Shown here: positions 17,795-26,643 of the stretch, piece after piece
Position numbering within the stretch: position 1 is the stretch's first letter
Layout of the letters: each line of letters begins with the position of its first letter
Assembly (NCBI GenBank): GCA_030654395.1
Contig: JAURXM010000051.1
Location: forward strand, 1 to 50,528
Direction of reading: 5' to 3'
Length of the DNA: 50,528 bases
DNA from: Aquabacterium sp.
GTDB lineage: Bacteria; Pseudomonadota; Gammaproteobacteria; Burkholderiales; Burkholderiaceae_C
Translations under genes and position numbers: made by a program
Notes under the pieces: generated by a model
Databases searched by the model: none
Seen by the model: the letters and a program-made list of their open reading frames with translations, nothing else
Told to the model about the DNA's origin: nothing

Positions 17795-18775
17795 TTATGA
17801 ACTACGCCGCAGCGACCACACGCAAGCCCAACCGATCACAACGGCCAGCCACAGAGTCAACAAACGACAGATGAGGGTTAACAAAATAGCTTGGGGCATG
17901 TGAAAGCCATGTGCCACCAACAAGGCCGCCATGACAGCCTCGGTGCTACCCAAACCACCGGGCAAAAAGGACAAGGCGCCCACAATGATGGCGATGGCGT
18001 AAATACCCATCGCAGCAGGCACAGATAACTGGACAGGGGCGATGACATCGGCCACCAACTTGAGCCCGTACGCCTCGGCAGACCATGCAAGCAAACCAAT
18101 GAGAAGCCCCCCGAGCAAGATGCCGGGCGACAAAAACAGACGCGCACTGACAAACATCCTGACCACGGCCTTGGCCACCAGAGTCAAGCGCCCCAGTGAT
18201 TGCGCGTCCAACCACTGAGCGACACGCGTCCAAGGCACCAAGGCGATCGCGGCCACCAAGCCGCCCACCAAAGCCATGGCCACCCACAAGAATGATCGAT
18301 ACGCCTGTAAATCCGCCAATACAGCCACGGCCAGCAAAATCATGACGACCAAGTCAAGCAGCCGTTCGACAAAAAAGGCACCGGTCACGGCCGACACGGC
18401 AATGCCATGCGGTTGGTAGTACCGCGCTCGCACCATCTCACCGAGCTTGCCGGGTGACAGCGTGAAGGCAAAGCCGGCCATGAAGGTCAGCGCCACGAAG
18501 CGCCACGGCAAGACGTGTCCCAATCGCACCAAGTACCAGCGCCAACGCAACACACGAAGGGCGTAGTTCAAGAGCGACAAACCACCAGCGGCCAGCACAG
18601 CGAGCCATCCTGCTCGCAAGGGGGCCAGATCTATCTGGGCGATATCGCGGCGAAATGCCAGCAAGCACCACAAGGCGAAGATGCCAAAGACGCCGTAAAC
18701 CAGCATGCGACGCCATATCGGCACGCTGAGGCTGGCTTCGGGGTTGATCGTCGTGGCAGTCGTATCGCTGTGCAT
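17795..18775 (-). CDS. AglD/UPF0104-like flippase-domain membrane protein
   Basis: A 326-residue polytopic protein of the LPG_synthase_TM (UPF0104) family. Visible family motifs are LNYALRVLRWRWYL near the N-terminus, FAFTLSPGKLGEMVRARY in the middle and SFLPGGLGSTEAVMAALL near the C-terminus. Members include the membrane half of lysyl-phosphatidylglycerol synthase and archaeal AglD; many have no known substrate. Only the membrane domain is present, with no aminoacyl-transferase domain. It precedes the UbiA-HAD gene by 18 bp, so a role in handling polyprenyl-linked sugars is a reasonable guess. No strong ribosome site precedes ATG 18775. Confidence 0.75.
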   Translation of the reverse strand: MHSDTTATTINPEASLSVPIWRRMLVYGVFGIFALWCLLAFRRDIAQIDLAPLRAGWLAVLAAGGLSLLNYALRVLRWRWYLVRLGHVLPWRFVALTFMAGFAFTLSPGKLGEMVRARYYQPHGIAVSAVTGAFFVERLLDLVVMILLAVAVLADLQAYRSFLWVAMALVGGLVAAIALVPWTRVAQWLDAQSLGRLTLVAKAVVRMFVSARLFLSPGILLGGLLIGLLAWSAEAYGLKLVADVIAPVQLSVPAAMGIYAIAIIVGALSFLPGGLGSTEAVMAALLVAHGFHMPQAILLTLICRLLTLWLAVVIGWACVWSLRRSS

Positions 18776-18811
18776 CCAAGGATTATCAATGCACAGCGTG
18801 TCAACAAGACG

Positions 18812-19375
18812 TCAGTAAATGTCCGCATCCCTCAAGCGGGGTGCTTTGAGGTCTTTGTCGGCCAAAGTAGGCGTCACAGCCAAGGTCGGCCACTCGATGC
18901 CGATGTCCGGGTCATTCCAAAGGATGGCGCGCTCGCTGTCCTTGGCGTAACCGCTGGTGGTTTTGTAGAGGAAGTGGGTGTCGTCTTCGAGGGTCAAGAA
19001 GCCATGCGCCATGCCTTCTGGCAACCACAACTGGCGTTTGTTGGCGGCACTCAATTCGACCCCAACCCATTGCCCGAACGTGGCGGAGCCCTTGCGCACG
19101 TCCACCGCGACGTCAAACACCGCGCCGTGGGTGACCCGCACCAACTTACCCTGAGCATGAGGGGCCAGTTGCAGATGCAAGCCGCGCAGCACACCGGCTT
19201 TGCTGCAAGAGTGGTTGTCCTGAACAAAAGGGCGTGGCACAGGCAAGCCCAGTGCCATCACACCGTCGTCAAATCGTTGCTGGCTGTAGCTCTCCATGAA
19301 CCAACCGCGGTCGTCACCAAACACGGCGGGCTCAACGATGAGCACCCCAGGGATACGGGTAGGGATGAGCTTCAT
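18812..19375 (-). CDS. rfbC: dTDP-4-dehydrorhamnose 3,5-epimerase
   Basis: A 187-residue RmlC cupin enzyme, full length for the family. Motifs include DDRGWFMESY, QDNHSCSKAGVLRGLHLQ (catalytic His), VFDVAVDVRKGSATFG (catalytic Asp) and LPEGMAHGFLTLED. It epimerises C3 and C5 of dTDP-4-keto-6-deoxyglucose in dTDP-L-rhamnose synthesis. It starts 9 bp after the rfbA stop and closes the rfbBDAC run. The next gene begins 36 bp further on, so the same transcript may continue into the polyprenyl-sugar genes. Confidence 0.95.
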   Translation of the reverse strand: MKLIPTRIPGVLIVEPAVFGDDRGWFMESYSQQRFDDGVMALGLPVPRPFVQDNHSCSKAGVLRGLHLQLAPHAQGKLVRVTHGAVFDVAVDVRKGSATFGQWVGVELSAANKRQLWLPEGMAHGFLTLEDDTHFLYKTTSGYAKDSERAILWNDPDIGIEWPTLAVTPTLADKDLKAPRLRDADIY

Positions 19376-19384
19376 GCCAGTGCT

Positions 19385-20284
19385 TCAGTAAATGGTGTCA
19401 TTGAGAACCTTGAGCAGGTACTGCCCGTAGCCGTTTTTGAGCATCGGTTGCGCCAGTTTTTGCAACTGCTCAGCCCCGATCCAGCCCGAACGGAAGGCGA
19501 TTTCTTCAGGGCAAGCCACTTTGAGGCCTTGCCGTTTTTCTAAGGTGGAGATGAACTGCCCAGCCTCTAACAAGCTGTCATGCGTGCCTGTATCAAGCCA
19601 TGCATAGCCGCGCCCCATGATCTCAACGTTCAGTTGGCCCATGGCCAAGTAGCGTGCGTTCACATCGGTGATTTCAAGCTCACCGCGCGGGCTGGGTTGG
19701 GTATCGGCGGCGATATCGCAGACTTGATTGTCATAGAAATACAAGCCCGTGACCGCATAGTTGCTCTTAGGCGTTTTGGGCTTTTCCTCGATGCTCAAAG
19801 CCCTGTGCTGTGCATCAAAATCGACCACACCATAGCGCTCTGGATCTTGCACGTGGTACGCAAAAACGCTGGCGCCCTCCGTGCGGTTGGCGGCACTGCC
19901 GAGCAGCTTTTGCAGGTCATGCCCGTGGTAAATGTTGTCACCCAGAACGAGTGCGCTGGGGTTGTTGCCCACAAAATCGCGCCCCAAAATAAAAGCCTGA
20001 GCCAAACCATCTGGGGTAGGTTGAACGCAGTAGCTGAGGTTCAAACCCCACTGGCTGCCATCACCCAACAAAGCCTGAAAACGAGGTGTGTCTTGCGGTG
20101 TGCTGATGAGCAAGATATCGCGGATACCGGCCAGCATCAAGGTGCTCAGCGGGTAGTACACCATCGGCTTGTCATAGACCGGCAGCAGTTGCTTGCTGAT
20201 GGCCAAGGTGGCAGGGTGCAGTCGTGTACCCGACCCACCAGCCAAAATGATGCCCTTGCGGTTGGGGCTTGTTGACGCGTTCAT
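19385..20284 (-). CDS. rfbA: Glucose-1-phosphate thymidylyltransferase
   Basis: A 299-residue RmlA enzyme that makes dTDP-glucose from dTTP and glucose-1-phosphate, the first step to dTDP-L-rhamnose. The nucleotide-binding signature [20 protein letters not shown] is intact, followed by [20 protein letters not shown], and [10 protein letters not shown] carries the metal-binding Asp. GGGAGG, located inside the end of rfbD, provides a strong ribosome site for ATG 20284. Length is normal for the family. Confidence 0.96.
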   Translation of the reverse strand: MNASTSPNRKGIILAGGSGTRLHPATLAISKQLLPVYDKPMVYYPLSTLMLAGIRDILLISTPQDTPRFQALLGDGSQWGLNLSYCVQPTPDGLAQAFILGRDFVGNNPSALVLGDNIYHGHDLQKLLGSAANRTEGASVFAYHVQDPERYGVVDFDAQHRALSIEEKPKTPKSNYAVTGLYFYDNQVCDIAADTQPSPRGELEITDVNARYLAMGQLNVEIMGRGYAWLDTGTHDSLLEAGQFISTLEKRQGLKVACPEEIAFRSGWIGAEQLQKLAQPMLKNGYGQYLLKVLNDTIY

Positions 20285-20290
20285 TTTTGT

Positions 20291-21205
20291 TTACCTCCCT
20301 AGGATTTCTGTGAGCATGCGCTCGACACCTTGTTGCCAATGCGGCAGGCTCAAGCCCAATGCGCGCTGAATGTGGCTGGTATCGAGCCGCGAGTTCAGTG
20401 GCCGCTGTGCGGGTGTGGGGTAGTCGCTGGTGGGGATAGGCAGGATCGCGTCTGGCGCGACCTTGATGCTTTGCCCATTGGCTCGCGCCCATTCAATGAC
20501 AAACTTGGCGTAGTCAAACCAACTGGTTTCACCCGATGCAGCCACGTGATACAGGCCACTGAGATCAGCCTGAGCAGCCACAGCACGGATAGCGTGCGCG
20601 GTGACATCAGCCAGCAAATCAGCACCAGTCGGCGCACCAATTTGGTCGCTGATGACCTTGAGCTGATCTCGCTCTGCTGCTAGCCTCAACATCGTCCGAG
20701 CGAAGTTACCACCACGTGCCGCGTAAACCCAACTGGTGCGGAAAATCAGGTGGCGGCAGCCGCTGGCTTGGATGGCTTGCTCGCCTTCTAACTTGGTTTG
20801 GCCGTAGACGCTCAAAGGGCCCGTGACACTGGCTTCGTTTCGGGCTGCGTGACCGCTGCCATCAAAGACGTAATCTGTGCTGTAGTGCACCAGCAAGGCG
20901 CCTAGGCGTGCGGCCTCAACGGCGATCAGGCCGGGCGTTTGGGCATTGATTTGGCTCGCCAACAGGGGCTCGCTCTCAGCCTTGTCCACGGCCGTGTGTG
21001 CCGCCGCATTGACAATCACGTCCGGCTTGAGCAAGCGCACCAGTTGCGCGACCTGATCGGGCTGGCTGAAATCCGCACGCAGATCAGGCGCTTGCGCAGG
21101 CCCGGGCGTATCAAAGTCGAAAGCCAGCAACTCACCTAGAGGGGCAAGCGCGCGCTGCAACTCCCACCCAACTTGCCCACCTTTGCCCAGCAACAGTATT
21201 TTCAT
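20291..21205 (-). CDS. rfbD: dTDP-4-dehydrorhamnose reductase
   Basis: A 304-residue extended SDR (RmlD). It shows [13 protein letters not shown] (NADPH site), [23 protein letters not shown] and YGQTKLEGE with the Tyr-Lys catalytic pair. It performs the final reduction to dTDP-L-rhamnose. Its ATG overlaps the rfbB stop (ATGA, 21202-21205) and its 3' end contains the ribosome site of rfbA, so the four rfb genes are tightly coupled. Confidence 0.96.
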   Translation of the reverse strand: MKILLLGKGGQVGWELQRALAPLGELLAFDFDTPGPAQAPDLRADFSQPDQVAQLVRLLKPDVIVNAAAHTAVDKAESEPLLASQINAQTPGLIAVEAARLGALLVHYSTDYVFDGSGHAARNEASVTGPLSVYGQTKLEGEQAIQASGCRHLIFRTSWVYAARGGNFARTMLRLAAERDQLKVISDQIGAPTGADLLADVTAHAIRAVAAQADLSGLYHVAASGETSWFDYAKFVIEWARANGQSIKVAPDAILPIPTSDYPTPAQRPLNSRLDTSHIQRALGLSLPHWQQGVERMLTEILGR

Positions 21206-22284
21206 GCACGTCCTGCGTAGTTTTGGGTGAGCCAGTCACGGTACGCGCCCGATCGAACCGTGTCGATCCAAGCGGTATTGTCCAGATACCAGCGCACAGT
21301 CTTGTTGATACCAGACTCAAACGTCTCGGACGGCGCCCAGCCAATATCGCGCTGGATCTTGGTCGGGTCAATCGCATAGCGGCGATCATGGCCAGGACGG
21401 TCTTTGACGTAGGTGATCAGGTCCTCATAGCGACCCGACTCACGAGGGCGCAACTCATCGAGCTTGCGGCAGATTGTGGTCACCACATCGATGTTGCGGA
21501 TCTCGTTGATGCCGCCGACGTTGTAGACCTCACCCAAAGTGCCTTTAACCAGCACTTGGCAAATGGCTTCGCAATGGTCACGCACATACAACCAATCGCG
21601 GATGTTCAGCCCATCGCCATAAACCGGCAACGGCTTGCCCTCCAGCGCGTTGAGGATCACCAAAGGAATGAGCTTTTCGGGGAAGTGATAAGGCCCGTAG
21701 TTGTTGCTGCAATTGGTGGTGAGGGTCGGGAAGCCGTAGGTGTGGTGGTACGCCCGCACCAAGTGATCGCTGCCCGCCTTGCTGGCCGAATAAGGGCTAT
21801 TTGGAGCGTAGGCGGTGGTTTCAGAAAAAGCGGCGTCGTCATCCCCCAATGAACCGTAGACCTCGTCGGTGGACACATGCAGGAAGCGGAACGCCGCTTT
21901 TTCAGCCTCAGGCAAGGCGCCCCAGTAGGTTCGAGCCTCCTCCAGCAGACTGAAGGTGCCGACCATATTGGTGTGAATGAACTCACCAGGCCCATGAATA
22001 GAGCGATCCACATGGCTTTCTGCGGCAAAGTGCAAAATAGCACGAGGGCGATGCGTATGGAGTGCCTCACGCACAGCATCACGGTCAGTGATATCTGCTT
22101 GAATCAAAGTGGCCCGCCCAGACTGCAAATGGGCGGCGATGGTGTTGGGGTTGCCTGCGTAAGTCAACTTGTCATAGACCACCACAGGCTCGTCGGTGGA
22201 CAGCCCTTGGCTGTCTAGCCGCTCGAACCAATGGTGTACAAAGTTACCACCGATAAAGCCGGCGGCGCCGGTAATGAGAATCAT
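21202..22284 (-). CDS. rfbB: dTDP-glucose 4,6-dehydratase
   Basis: A 360-residue RmlB enzyme. It has the NAD loop [23 protein letters not shown], the catalytic [10 protein letters not shown] segment and [20 protein letters not shown] (Tyr/Lys). It converts dTDP-glucose to the 4-keto-6-deoxy sugar. The start is ATG 22284 (MILITGAAG), with GGAG nine bases upstream; the open frame extends to 22362 without support. It heads the minus-strand sugar operon and faces a plus-strand gene starting at 22416, so 22285-22415 should hold divergent promoters. Confidence 0.96.
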   Translation of the reverse strand: MILITGAAGFIGGNFVHHWFERLDSQGLSTDEPVVVYDKLTYAGNPNTIAAHLQSGRATLIQADITDRDAVREALHTHRPRAILHFAAESHVDRSIHGPGEFIHTNMVGTFSLLEEARTYWGALPEAEKAAFRFLHVSTDEVYGSLGDDDAAFSETTAYAPNSPYSASKAGSDHLVRAYHHTYGFPTLTTNCSNNYGPYHFPEKLIPLVILNALEGKPLPVYGDGLNIRDWLYVRDHCEAICQVLVKGTLGEVYNVGGINEIRNIDVVTTICRKLDELRPRESGRYEDLITYVKDRPGHDRRYAIDPTKIQRDIGWAPSETFESGINKTVRWYLDNTAWIDTVRSGAYRDWLTQNYAGRA

Positions 22285-22415
22285 GCTGAGAGGCTCCAAG
22301 TTCACGCCAAATGCTACTGCAGGCATTATGCAGTCACCGTCCTGTTGGCACCGCCCCACCACCGAGGGGTGTGCACACAGAGTTACCCTTGCGCAAACTC
22401 AACCACCATACTGAC
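22285..22415. promoter_or_regulatory. Divergent intergenic region between rfbB and nucleotidyltransferase
   Basis: A 131-bp gap separates the diverging rfbB operon and the plus-strand sugar genes, so promoters in both directions are expected here. I could not pick out convincing -35/-10 pairs by eye; the call rests on gene orientation alone. Confidence 0.4.
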
Positions 22416-23519
22416 ATGGCAAAAGCAATGATCCTCGCGGCCGGGCAAGGCACCCGCGTCCGCCCTCTGACCAAACAGACACCCAAGCCCATGGTGCCCA
22501 TCTTGGGTAAACCTGTGATGGAGTACATCATTGAGCACTTGGCACGTTATGGCGTGAAGGAAATCATCGTCAACGTGGCCTTCAACCACTGGAAGATTGA
22601 GAACTACTTTGGCGATGGGCACCGCTGGGGCGTCAAAATCGGCTACGCCTACGAAGGTGCCCGCGAAAATGGCGAAATCGTGCCCAAACCCATGGGGTCT
22701 GCGGGCGGCATGCGGCGCATCCAAGACTTCAGCGGTTTTTTTGATGACACCACCATCGTGCTGTGCGGTGATGCGATCATTGACCTGGACATCCATGCAG
22801 CCCTGTTCGAGCACCGCACCAAAAAAGCCATCGCCAGCGTGGTGACCTTGGAGGTACCCAAGGATCAAGTCCAAAGCTACGGCATTGTCGTTGCGGGCAA
22901 AAACCAACAGGTCACATCCTTCCAAGAAAAGCCCACCCCCGAGGAAGCCAAGTCGCAACTGGCCAGCACGGGCATCTACATTTTCGAGCCCAGCGTGATC
23001 GACCTGATCCCGCCAGGTCGTGAATTCGACATCGGCAGCCAACTGTTCCCGATGTTGGTTGACAAGGGCCTGCCCTTCTTTGCGCAGACCCGCCATTTCA
23101 ACTGGATCGACATCGGTCGGGTGAGCGACTACTGGTCGGTATGCCAACGTGTGCTGCGCGGTGAAATTGCCCAAATGGACATGCCAGGCACGGAAGTCAG
23201 GCCTGGCGTCTGGGTCGGGCTCAATACGCGCATTGACTGGGATGCGGTTCACATTACCGGTCCTGTCTACATTGGTTCAGGCGCCTGCATTGAGGCCGGC
23301 GTGACGATTGAAGGCCCCACTTGGATAGGTCATGGTTGCCGCGTGCGAGAGGGCAGCACGGTCATCCGCAGCGTGTTGTTTGAGTACACACGACTGAGCC
23401 AAGGCGGGGTTTTCAAGGAGGTGGTCGCATCACCTCAATACGTGGTCGACCGCCACGGCGCCACAACCTACCAAGGCGATGAAACGACCTCATTGCGCTG
23501 GGGCGACGCCCGAGCCTGA
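22416..23519 (+). CDS. NDP-sugar nucleotidyltransferase with left-handed beta-helix tail
   Basis: A 367-residue protein. The N-terminal nucleotidyltransferase domain begins AMILAAGQGTRVRPLTKQTP and has LCGDAIIDLDI with the metal-binding Asp. The C-terminal region (from about residue 270) has hexapeptide-type repeats (VYIGSGACIEAGVTI, then GPTWIGHGCRV). This architecture is shared by mannose-1-phosphate guanylyltransferases and related sugar-nucleotide synthases; the sugar cannot be decided from motifs. ATG 22416 is preferred because it begins the conserved domain; the open frame reaches 22311 into the divergent promoter region. The UDP-glucuronate epimerase-like gene follows 23 bp downstream. 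Confidence 0.82.
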   Translation: MAKAMILAAGQGTRVRPLTKQTPKPMVPILGKPVMEYIIEHLARYGVKEIIVNVAFNHWKIENYFGDGHRWGVKIGYAYEGARENGEIVPKPMGSAGGMRRIQDFSGFFDDTTIVLCGDAIIDLDIHAALFEHRTKKAIASVVTLEVPKDQVQSYGIVVAGKNQQVTSFQEKPTPEEAKSQLASTGIYIFEPSVIDLIPPGREFDIGSQLFPMLVDKGLPFFAQTRHFNWIDIGRVSDYWSVCQRVLRGEIAQMDMPGTEVRPGVWVGLNTRIDWDAVHITGPVYIGSGACIEAGVTIEGPTWIGHGCRVREGSTVIRSVLFEYTRLSQGGVFKEVVASPQYVVDRHGATTYQGDETTSLRWGDARA

Positions 23520-23542
23520 CCCTAGGCAAGAGACAATAGCGC

Positions 23543-24571
23543 ATGAGCAAAATACTGGTTACCGGCGCGGCCGGCTTCATTGGCATGCACACCGCCCTGG
23601 CCCTGCTAGCTCGGGGTGATGAGGTTGTGGGCTTGGACAACCTGAACGACTACTACGATCCACAACTCAAACGCGACCGCATTGCACGCATTGAGCAAGC
23701 CGTTTCGGGTGATTCTGGCGGGCGTTTTCGCTTCGAGCTGATGGACATCGCAGACAACACCTCGTTGCAAGCGCTGTTCACACGTGAGCGCTTTGATCGT
23801 GTCGTGCACTTGGCCGCTCAGGCGGGCGTGCGCTATTCATTGACCCACCCTCATGCCTACGCGCAATCTAACTTGGTGGGGTTTGTGAACATGCTGGAAG
23901 CCTGCCGACACCACCAAGTGGGCCATCTGGTTTACGCCAGCAGCTCCAGTGTTTATGGTGGCAATACCAGCATGCCCTTCTCTGAAGAGGATGCGGTAGA
24001 CCACCCTGTCAGCCTGTATGCCTCAACCAAAAAAGCCAATGAGCTGATGGCCCACACCTACAGCCACCTCTACGACTTGCCGACGACTGGCCTGCGCTTC
24101 TTCACGGTATACGGCCCATGGGGTCGCCCCGACATGGCACCCATGCTGTTCACCAAAGCGATCTTGGCTGGCGAGCCTATCAAGGTCTTCAACCATGGCG
24201 AGATGCGCCGCGATTTCACCTACATCGATGACATCGTAGAGGGGGTCATTGGCACACTCGATCACATCCCCACAGCTGACCCGACGTTTGACCGAGCCAA
24301 GCCATCTGCTGCATCATCTTGGGCCCCTTATCGGGTATTCAACATTGGGCACAGCGAACCCGTCGCACTTATGGACTTCATCCAAACGCTGGAAGCGGCC
24401 TTGCAACGGACCGCCATCAAAACACTGCTGCCCATGGCACCGGGCGACGTTGCGGCGACCTTCGCCAACGTGGCCGCGCTGACCCAGTGGACGGGCCTGC
24501 ATCCCCAGACATCATTAGAAGACGGCATCAAAGCATTCGCAGATTGGTACCTGAGCTACCACAAGGGTTAG
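23543..24571 (+). CDS. UDP-glucuronate 4-epimerase-like enzyme
   Basis: A 342-residue extended SDR. It has [12 protein letters not shown], then LDNLNDYYDPQLKRDR, a signature of UDP-glucuronate epimerases (CapI/LpsL/GAE), HLAAQAGVRYS, YASSSSVYGGN and the catalytic YASTKKANE, followed by RFFTVYGPWGRPDMA. It probably interconverts UDP-glucuronate and UDP-galacturonate for the polymer. UDP-glucuronate can come from the ugd product at 28270-29598. No other sugar specificity is excluded, but the NDYYDPQLK motif is strongly associated with this activity. Confidence 0.88.
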   Translation: MSKILVTGAAGFIGMHTALALLARGDEVVGLDNLNDYYDPQLKRDRIARIEQAVSGDSGGRFRFELMDIADNTSLQALFTRERFDRVVHLAAQAGVRYSLTHPHAYAQSNLVGFVNMLEACRHHQVGHLVYASSSSVYGGNTSMPFSEEDAVDHPVSLYASTKKANELMAHTYSHLYDLPTTGLRFFTVYGPWGRPDMAPMLFTKAILAGEPIKVFNHGEMRRDFTYIDDIVEGVIGTLDHIPTADPTFDRAKPSAASSWAPYRVFNIGHSEPVALMDFIQTLEAALQRTAIKTLLPMAPGDVAATFANVAALTQWTGLHPQTSLEDGIKAFADWYLSYHKG

Positions 24572-24604
24572 CCCCGCAGCCTCGTGAGCTAATCCACGCC
24601 AACA

Positions 24605-24623
24605 CCCCCCCGAATTAGGGGGG
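24605..24623. terminator. C/G-run hairpin downstream of epimerase gene
   Basis: CCCCCC (24606-24611) pairs with GGGGGG (24618-24623) around a GAATTA loop, 34 bp after the epimerase stop. The following bases (CATCTTCCCTTTG) are only moderately T-rich, so it is a possible, not a certain, terminator. Similar C-run/G-run hairpins occur at 33637-33653 and 40454-40474. Confidence 0.45.
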
Positions 24624-24721
24624 CATCTTCCCTTTGATTGTTACACTCAGAAACACACAGTGGCGACACCACATCCGCTGCGTCCATAGCATTAACGCAA
24701 GACGATATATGCGAGGTGTGT

Positions 24722-26635
24722 ATGCTCATGTGGACGAAGTGCTTGACGCGTTTGATAGCAGGTGGTTTGGTGCTCGCACTGGGTGGCTGCTTGACAGACC
24801 CCGCAACGGACATCCCTGAAACGCGCTCAGAAGCAGCGCGCTTTTTAGCGCAGGCCACCTTCGGCACAGATGAGACCAGTCTGCAGCGCGTCATGACCAT
24901 CGGCTATGCCGCTTGGATTGACGAGCAGTTTGCCTTGCAGCCCGCGTTCACGTACCGCGCTTTTTTCGAGCGGCGCGAAGCAGCTATCCGCACAGATCAA
25001 CCCGCATCAACGTGGCTGAAAGCGGGCCCTGAACAAGTGATGGAGGCGTTTTACACCCGTGCGCTCACAGATAAAGCACAACTGCGTGCTCGGGTGGCAT
25101 TTGCCTTGTCGGAGATATTCGTCGTGTCATATCAGGACACGGTTTTGGCCAAGATCGCACCCAGCATGGTTGCCGGCTTCGCTGACACGCTGGATACAGG
25201 CGTATCCGGGACCTACAGGGAACTGCTAGAAGCCGTCAGCAAAAGCCCTGCCATGGGTCACTACCTGACCTTCAGAGGCAATGCCAAAGAACTGCCCGCA
25301 GTGGGCCGCTACCCCGATGAGAACTATGCCAGAGAGATCATGCAACTGTTCTCTATCGGCCTGCATGAACTCAACCCCGATGGCACGACCAAACTGGACA
25401 GCAAGGGCCAAGCCATCGAGACCTACAGCAGAAGCGACATCCAAGGTTTATCCAAGGTATTCACAGGCTGGAGCAACTACCGCAGCCCCGCGTTTGCAGC
25501 AGTAGCTGAGGCACAGTGTTTCTACTGGATGGATGCATGCCACGATCCTGAAGGCAATTACCACCCCATGGTGGCCTACCCGTCGTACCACTCGACGTCG
25601 GTCAAAACATTCCTTGGCGTGACCATTCCAGCGCAAGACCCACCAAATCCTGAAGCGGACATGGCCATGGCATTGGACCGACTGGCCAATCACCCCAACA
25701 CAGCCCCGTTTATCAGCCGTCAGTTGATTCAACGCCTCGTCAGCAGCAACCCCAGCCCAGAATATGTAGGCCGTGTCGCAAGCAAATTCACAGAAACCGG
25801 CGGCAGCATCAAGGAGACCGTCAAAGCCATTTTGCTAGACGAAGAGGCCCGAGGGCCTGTCACTTTGATCGCACCTGAAGCGGGCAAGTTGCGTGAGCCC
25901 ATATTGCGGCTGACCGCGATCATCCGGGCGTTCAAACTTGAATCACACACCTTGTCGCCATCGCAGTCGCCATTGGATGCAACAGGCAGCACACGCCAAG
26001 GCTATGTCTCCGTGGGTGATACCAGCTCCACGTCCACATCATTTGGTCAAATGCCTTTTAACGCGCCAAGTGTTTTTAACTTCTTCAGGCCCGGCTACAC
26101 ACCCACGCAGAGCCAGGCCAGCGCCAGGCAACTCGTTGCCCCAGAGATGCAGCTGGTCAACGAGGCGTCCATACCCGGCTATGTCAATGCCGTGCAAGAT
26201 TTACTGGTCAACGGCATCGGTCCCAGCTCTATCGTGGACACAGACGGTCAATGCGGCGCCTTCACCGCCCAAGTGCAGCAATACATCCAGGCGCTTGACC
26301 CCAAAGTAGCGGCGAACAAAACCCTACAAAGCACCGCAGCCAACTGCCAGCTAGAGACACTCGGTCAGCGCAGCATCCGGCTGCAAATGGGTGAGCAGCG
26401 TGCCTTGGCCTATGACGTGCCGACGATCGTCCAGCACGTCGCCGATCGCCTGCAAGGTGGCTCATTGACCGGTGCGCTCAAGCAAGCCATGACATCGGCC
26501 CTGTCAACGATTGACGTACCCGCCCCAAACGACAGTCAAACCAATGGCGACGCCATCAACAGCGCGCTTGACAAGCGGGTTTGGACAGCCATTTTGATGG
26601 TTGCCGTTTCGCCAGAGTTCTTGGTAACGAAGTGA
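24722..26635 (+). CDS. DUF1800 family lipoprotein (copy 2)
   Basis: A 637-residue DUF1800 protein, paralogous to the gene at 256-2043. Shared blocks include REIMQLFSIGLHELNPDGT, VFTGWSNY, YHSTS, HPNTAPFISRQLIQR, SSNPSPEYVGRV and SVFNFFRPGYTP. The N-terminus is a lipoprotein signal with LALGGC (cysteine 23). GAGG at 24713-24716 lies five bases before ATG 24722, deciding the start over the longer frame from 24638. A DUF1501 gene follows after 8 bp. Compared with copy 1 it has additional sequence between the conserved blocks. Function unknown; location beside ugd and an epimerase suggests a link to the cell surface polymer. Confidence 0.88.
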   Translation: MLMWTKCLTRLIAGGLVLALGGCLTDPATDIPETRSEAARFLAQATFGTDETSLQRVMTIGYAAWIDEQFALQPAFTYRAFFERREAAIRTDQPASTWLKAGPEQVMEAFYTRALTDKAQLRARVAFALSEIFVVSYQDTVLAKIAPSMVAGFADTLDTGVSGTYRELLEAVSKSPAMGHYLTFRGNAKELPAVGRYPDENYAREIMQLFSIGLHELNPDGTTKLDSKGQAIETYSRSDIQGLSKVFTGWSNYRSPAFAAVAEAQCFYWMDACHDPEGNYHPMVAYPSYHSTSVKTFLGVTIPAQDPPNPEADMAMALDRLANHPNTAPFISRQLIQRLVSSNPSPEYVGRVASKFTETGGSIKETVKAILLDEEARGPVTLIAPEAGKLREPILRLTAIIRAFKLESHTLSPSQSPLDATGSTRQGYVSVGDTSSTSTSFGQMPFNAPSVFNFFRPGYTPTQSQASARQLVAPEMQLVNEASIPGYVNAVQDLLVNGIGPSSIVDTDGQCGAFTAQVQQYIQALDPKVAANKTLQSTAANCQLETLGQRSIRLQMGEQRALAYDVPTIVQHVADRLQGGSLTGALKQAMTSALSTIDVPAPNDSQTNGDAINSALDKRVWTAILMVAVSPEFLVTK

Positions 26636-26643
26636 GGATGAAG

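Noticed and set aside
18515..19543. A 342-codon plus-strand frame
   Set aside because: It is antisense to rfbC and parts of its neighbours, all with firm identities.
22383..23252. A 289-codon minus-strand frame
   Set aside because: It is the mirror of the nucleotidyltransferase gene, which has intact catalytic motifs.
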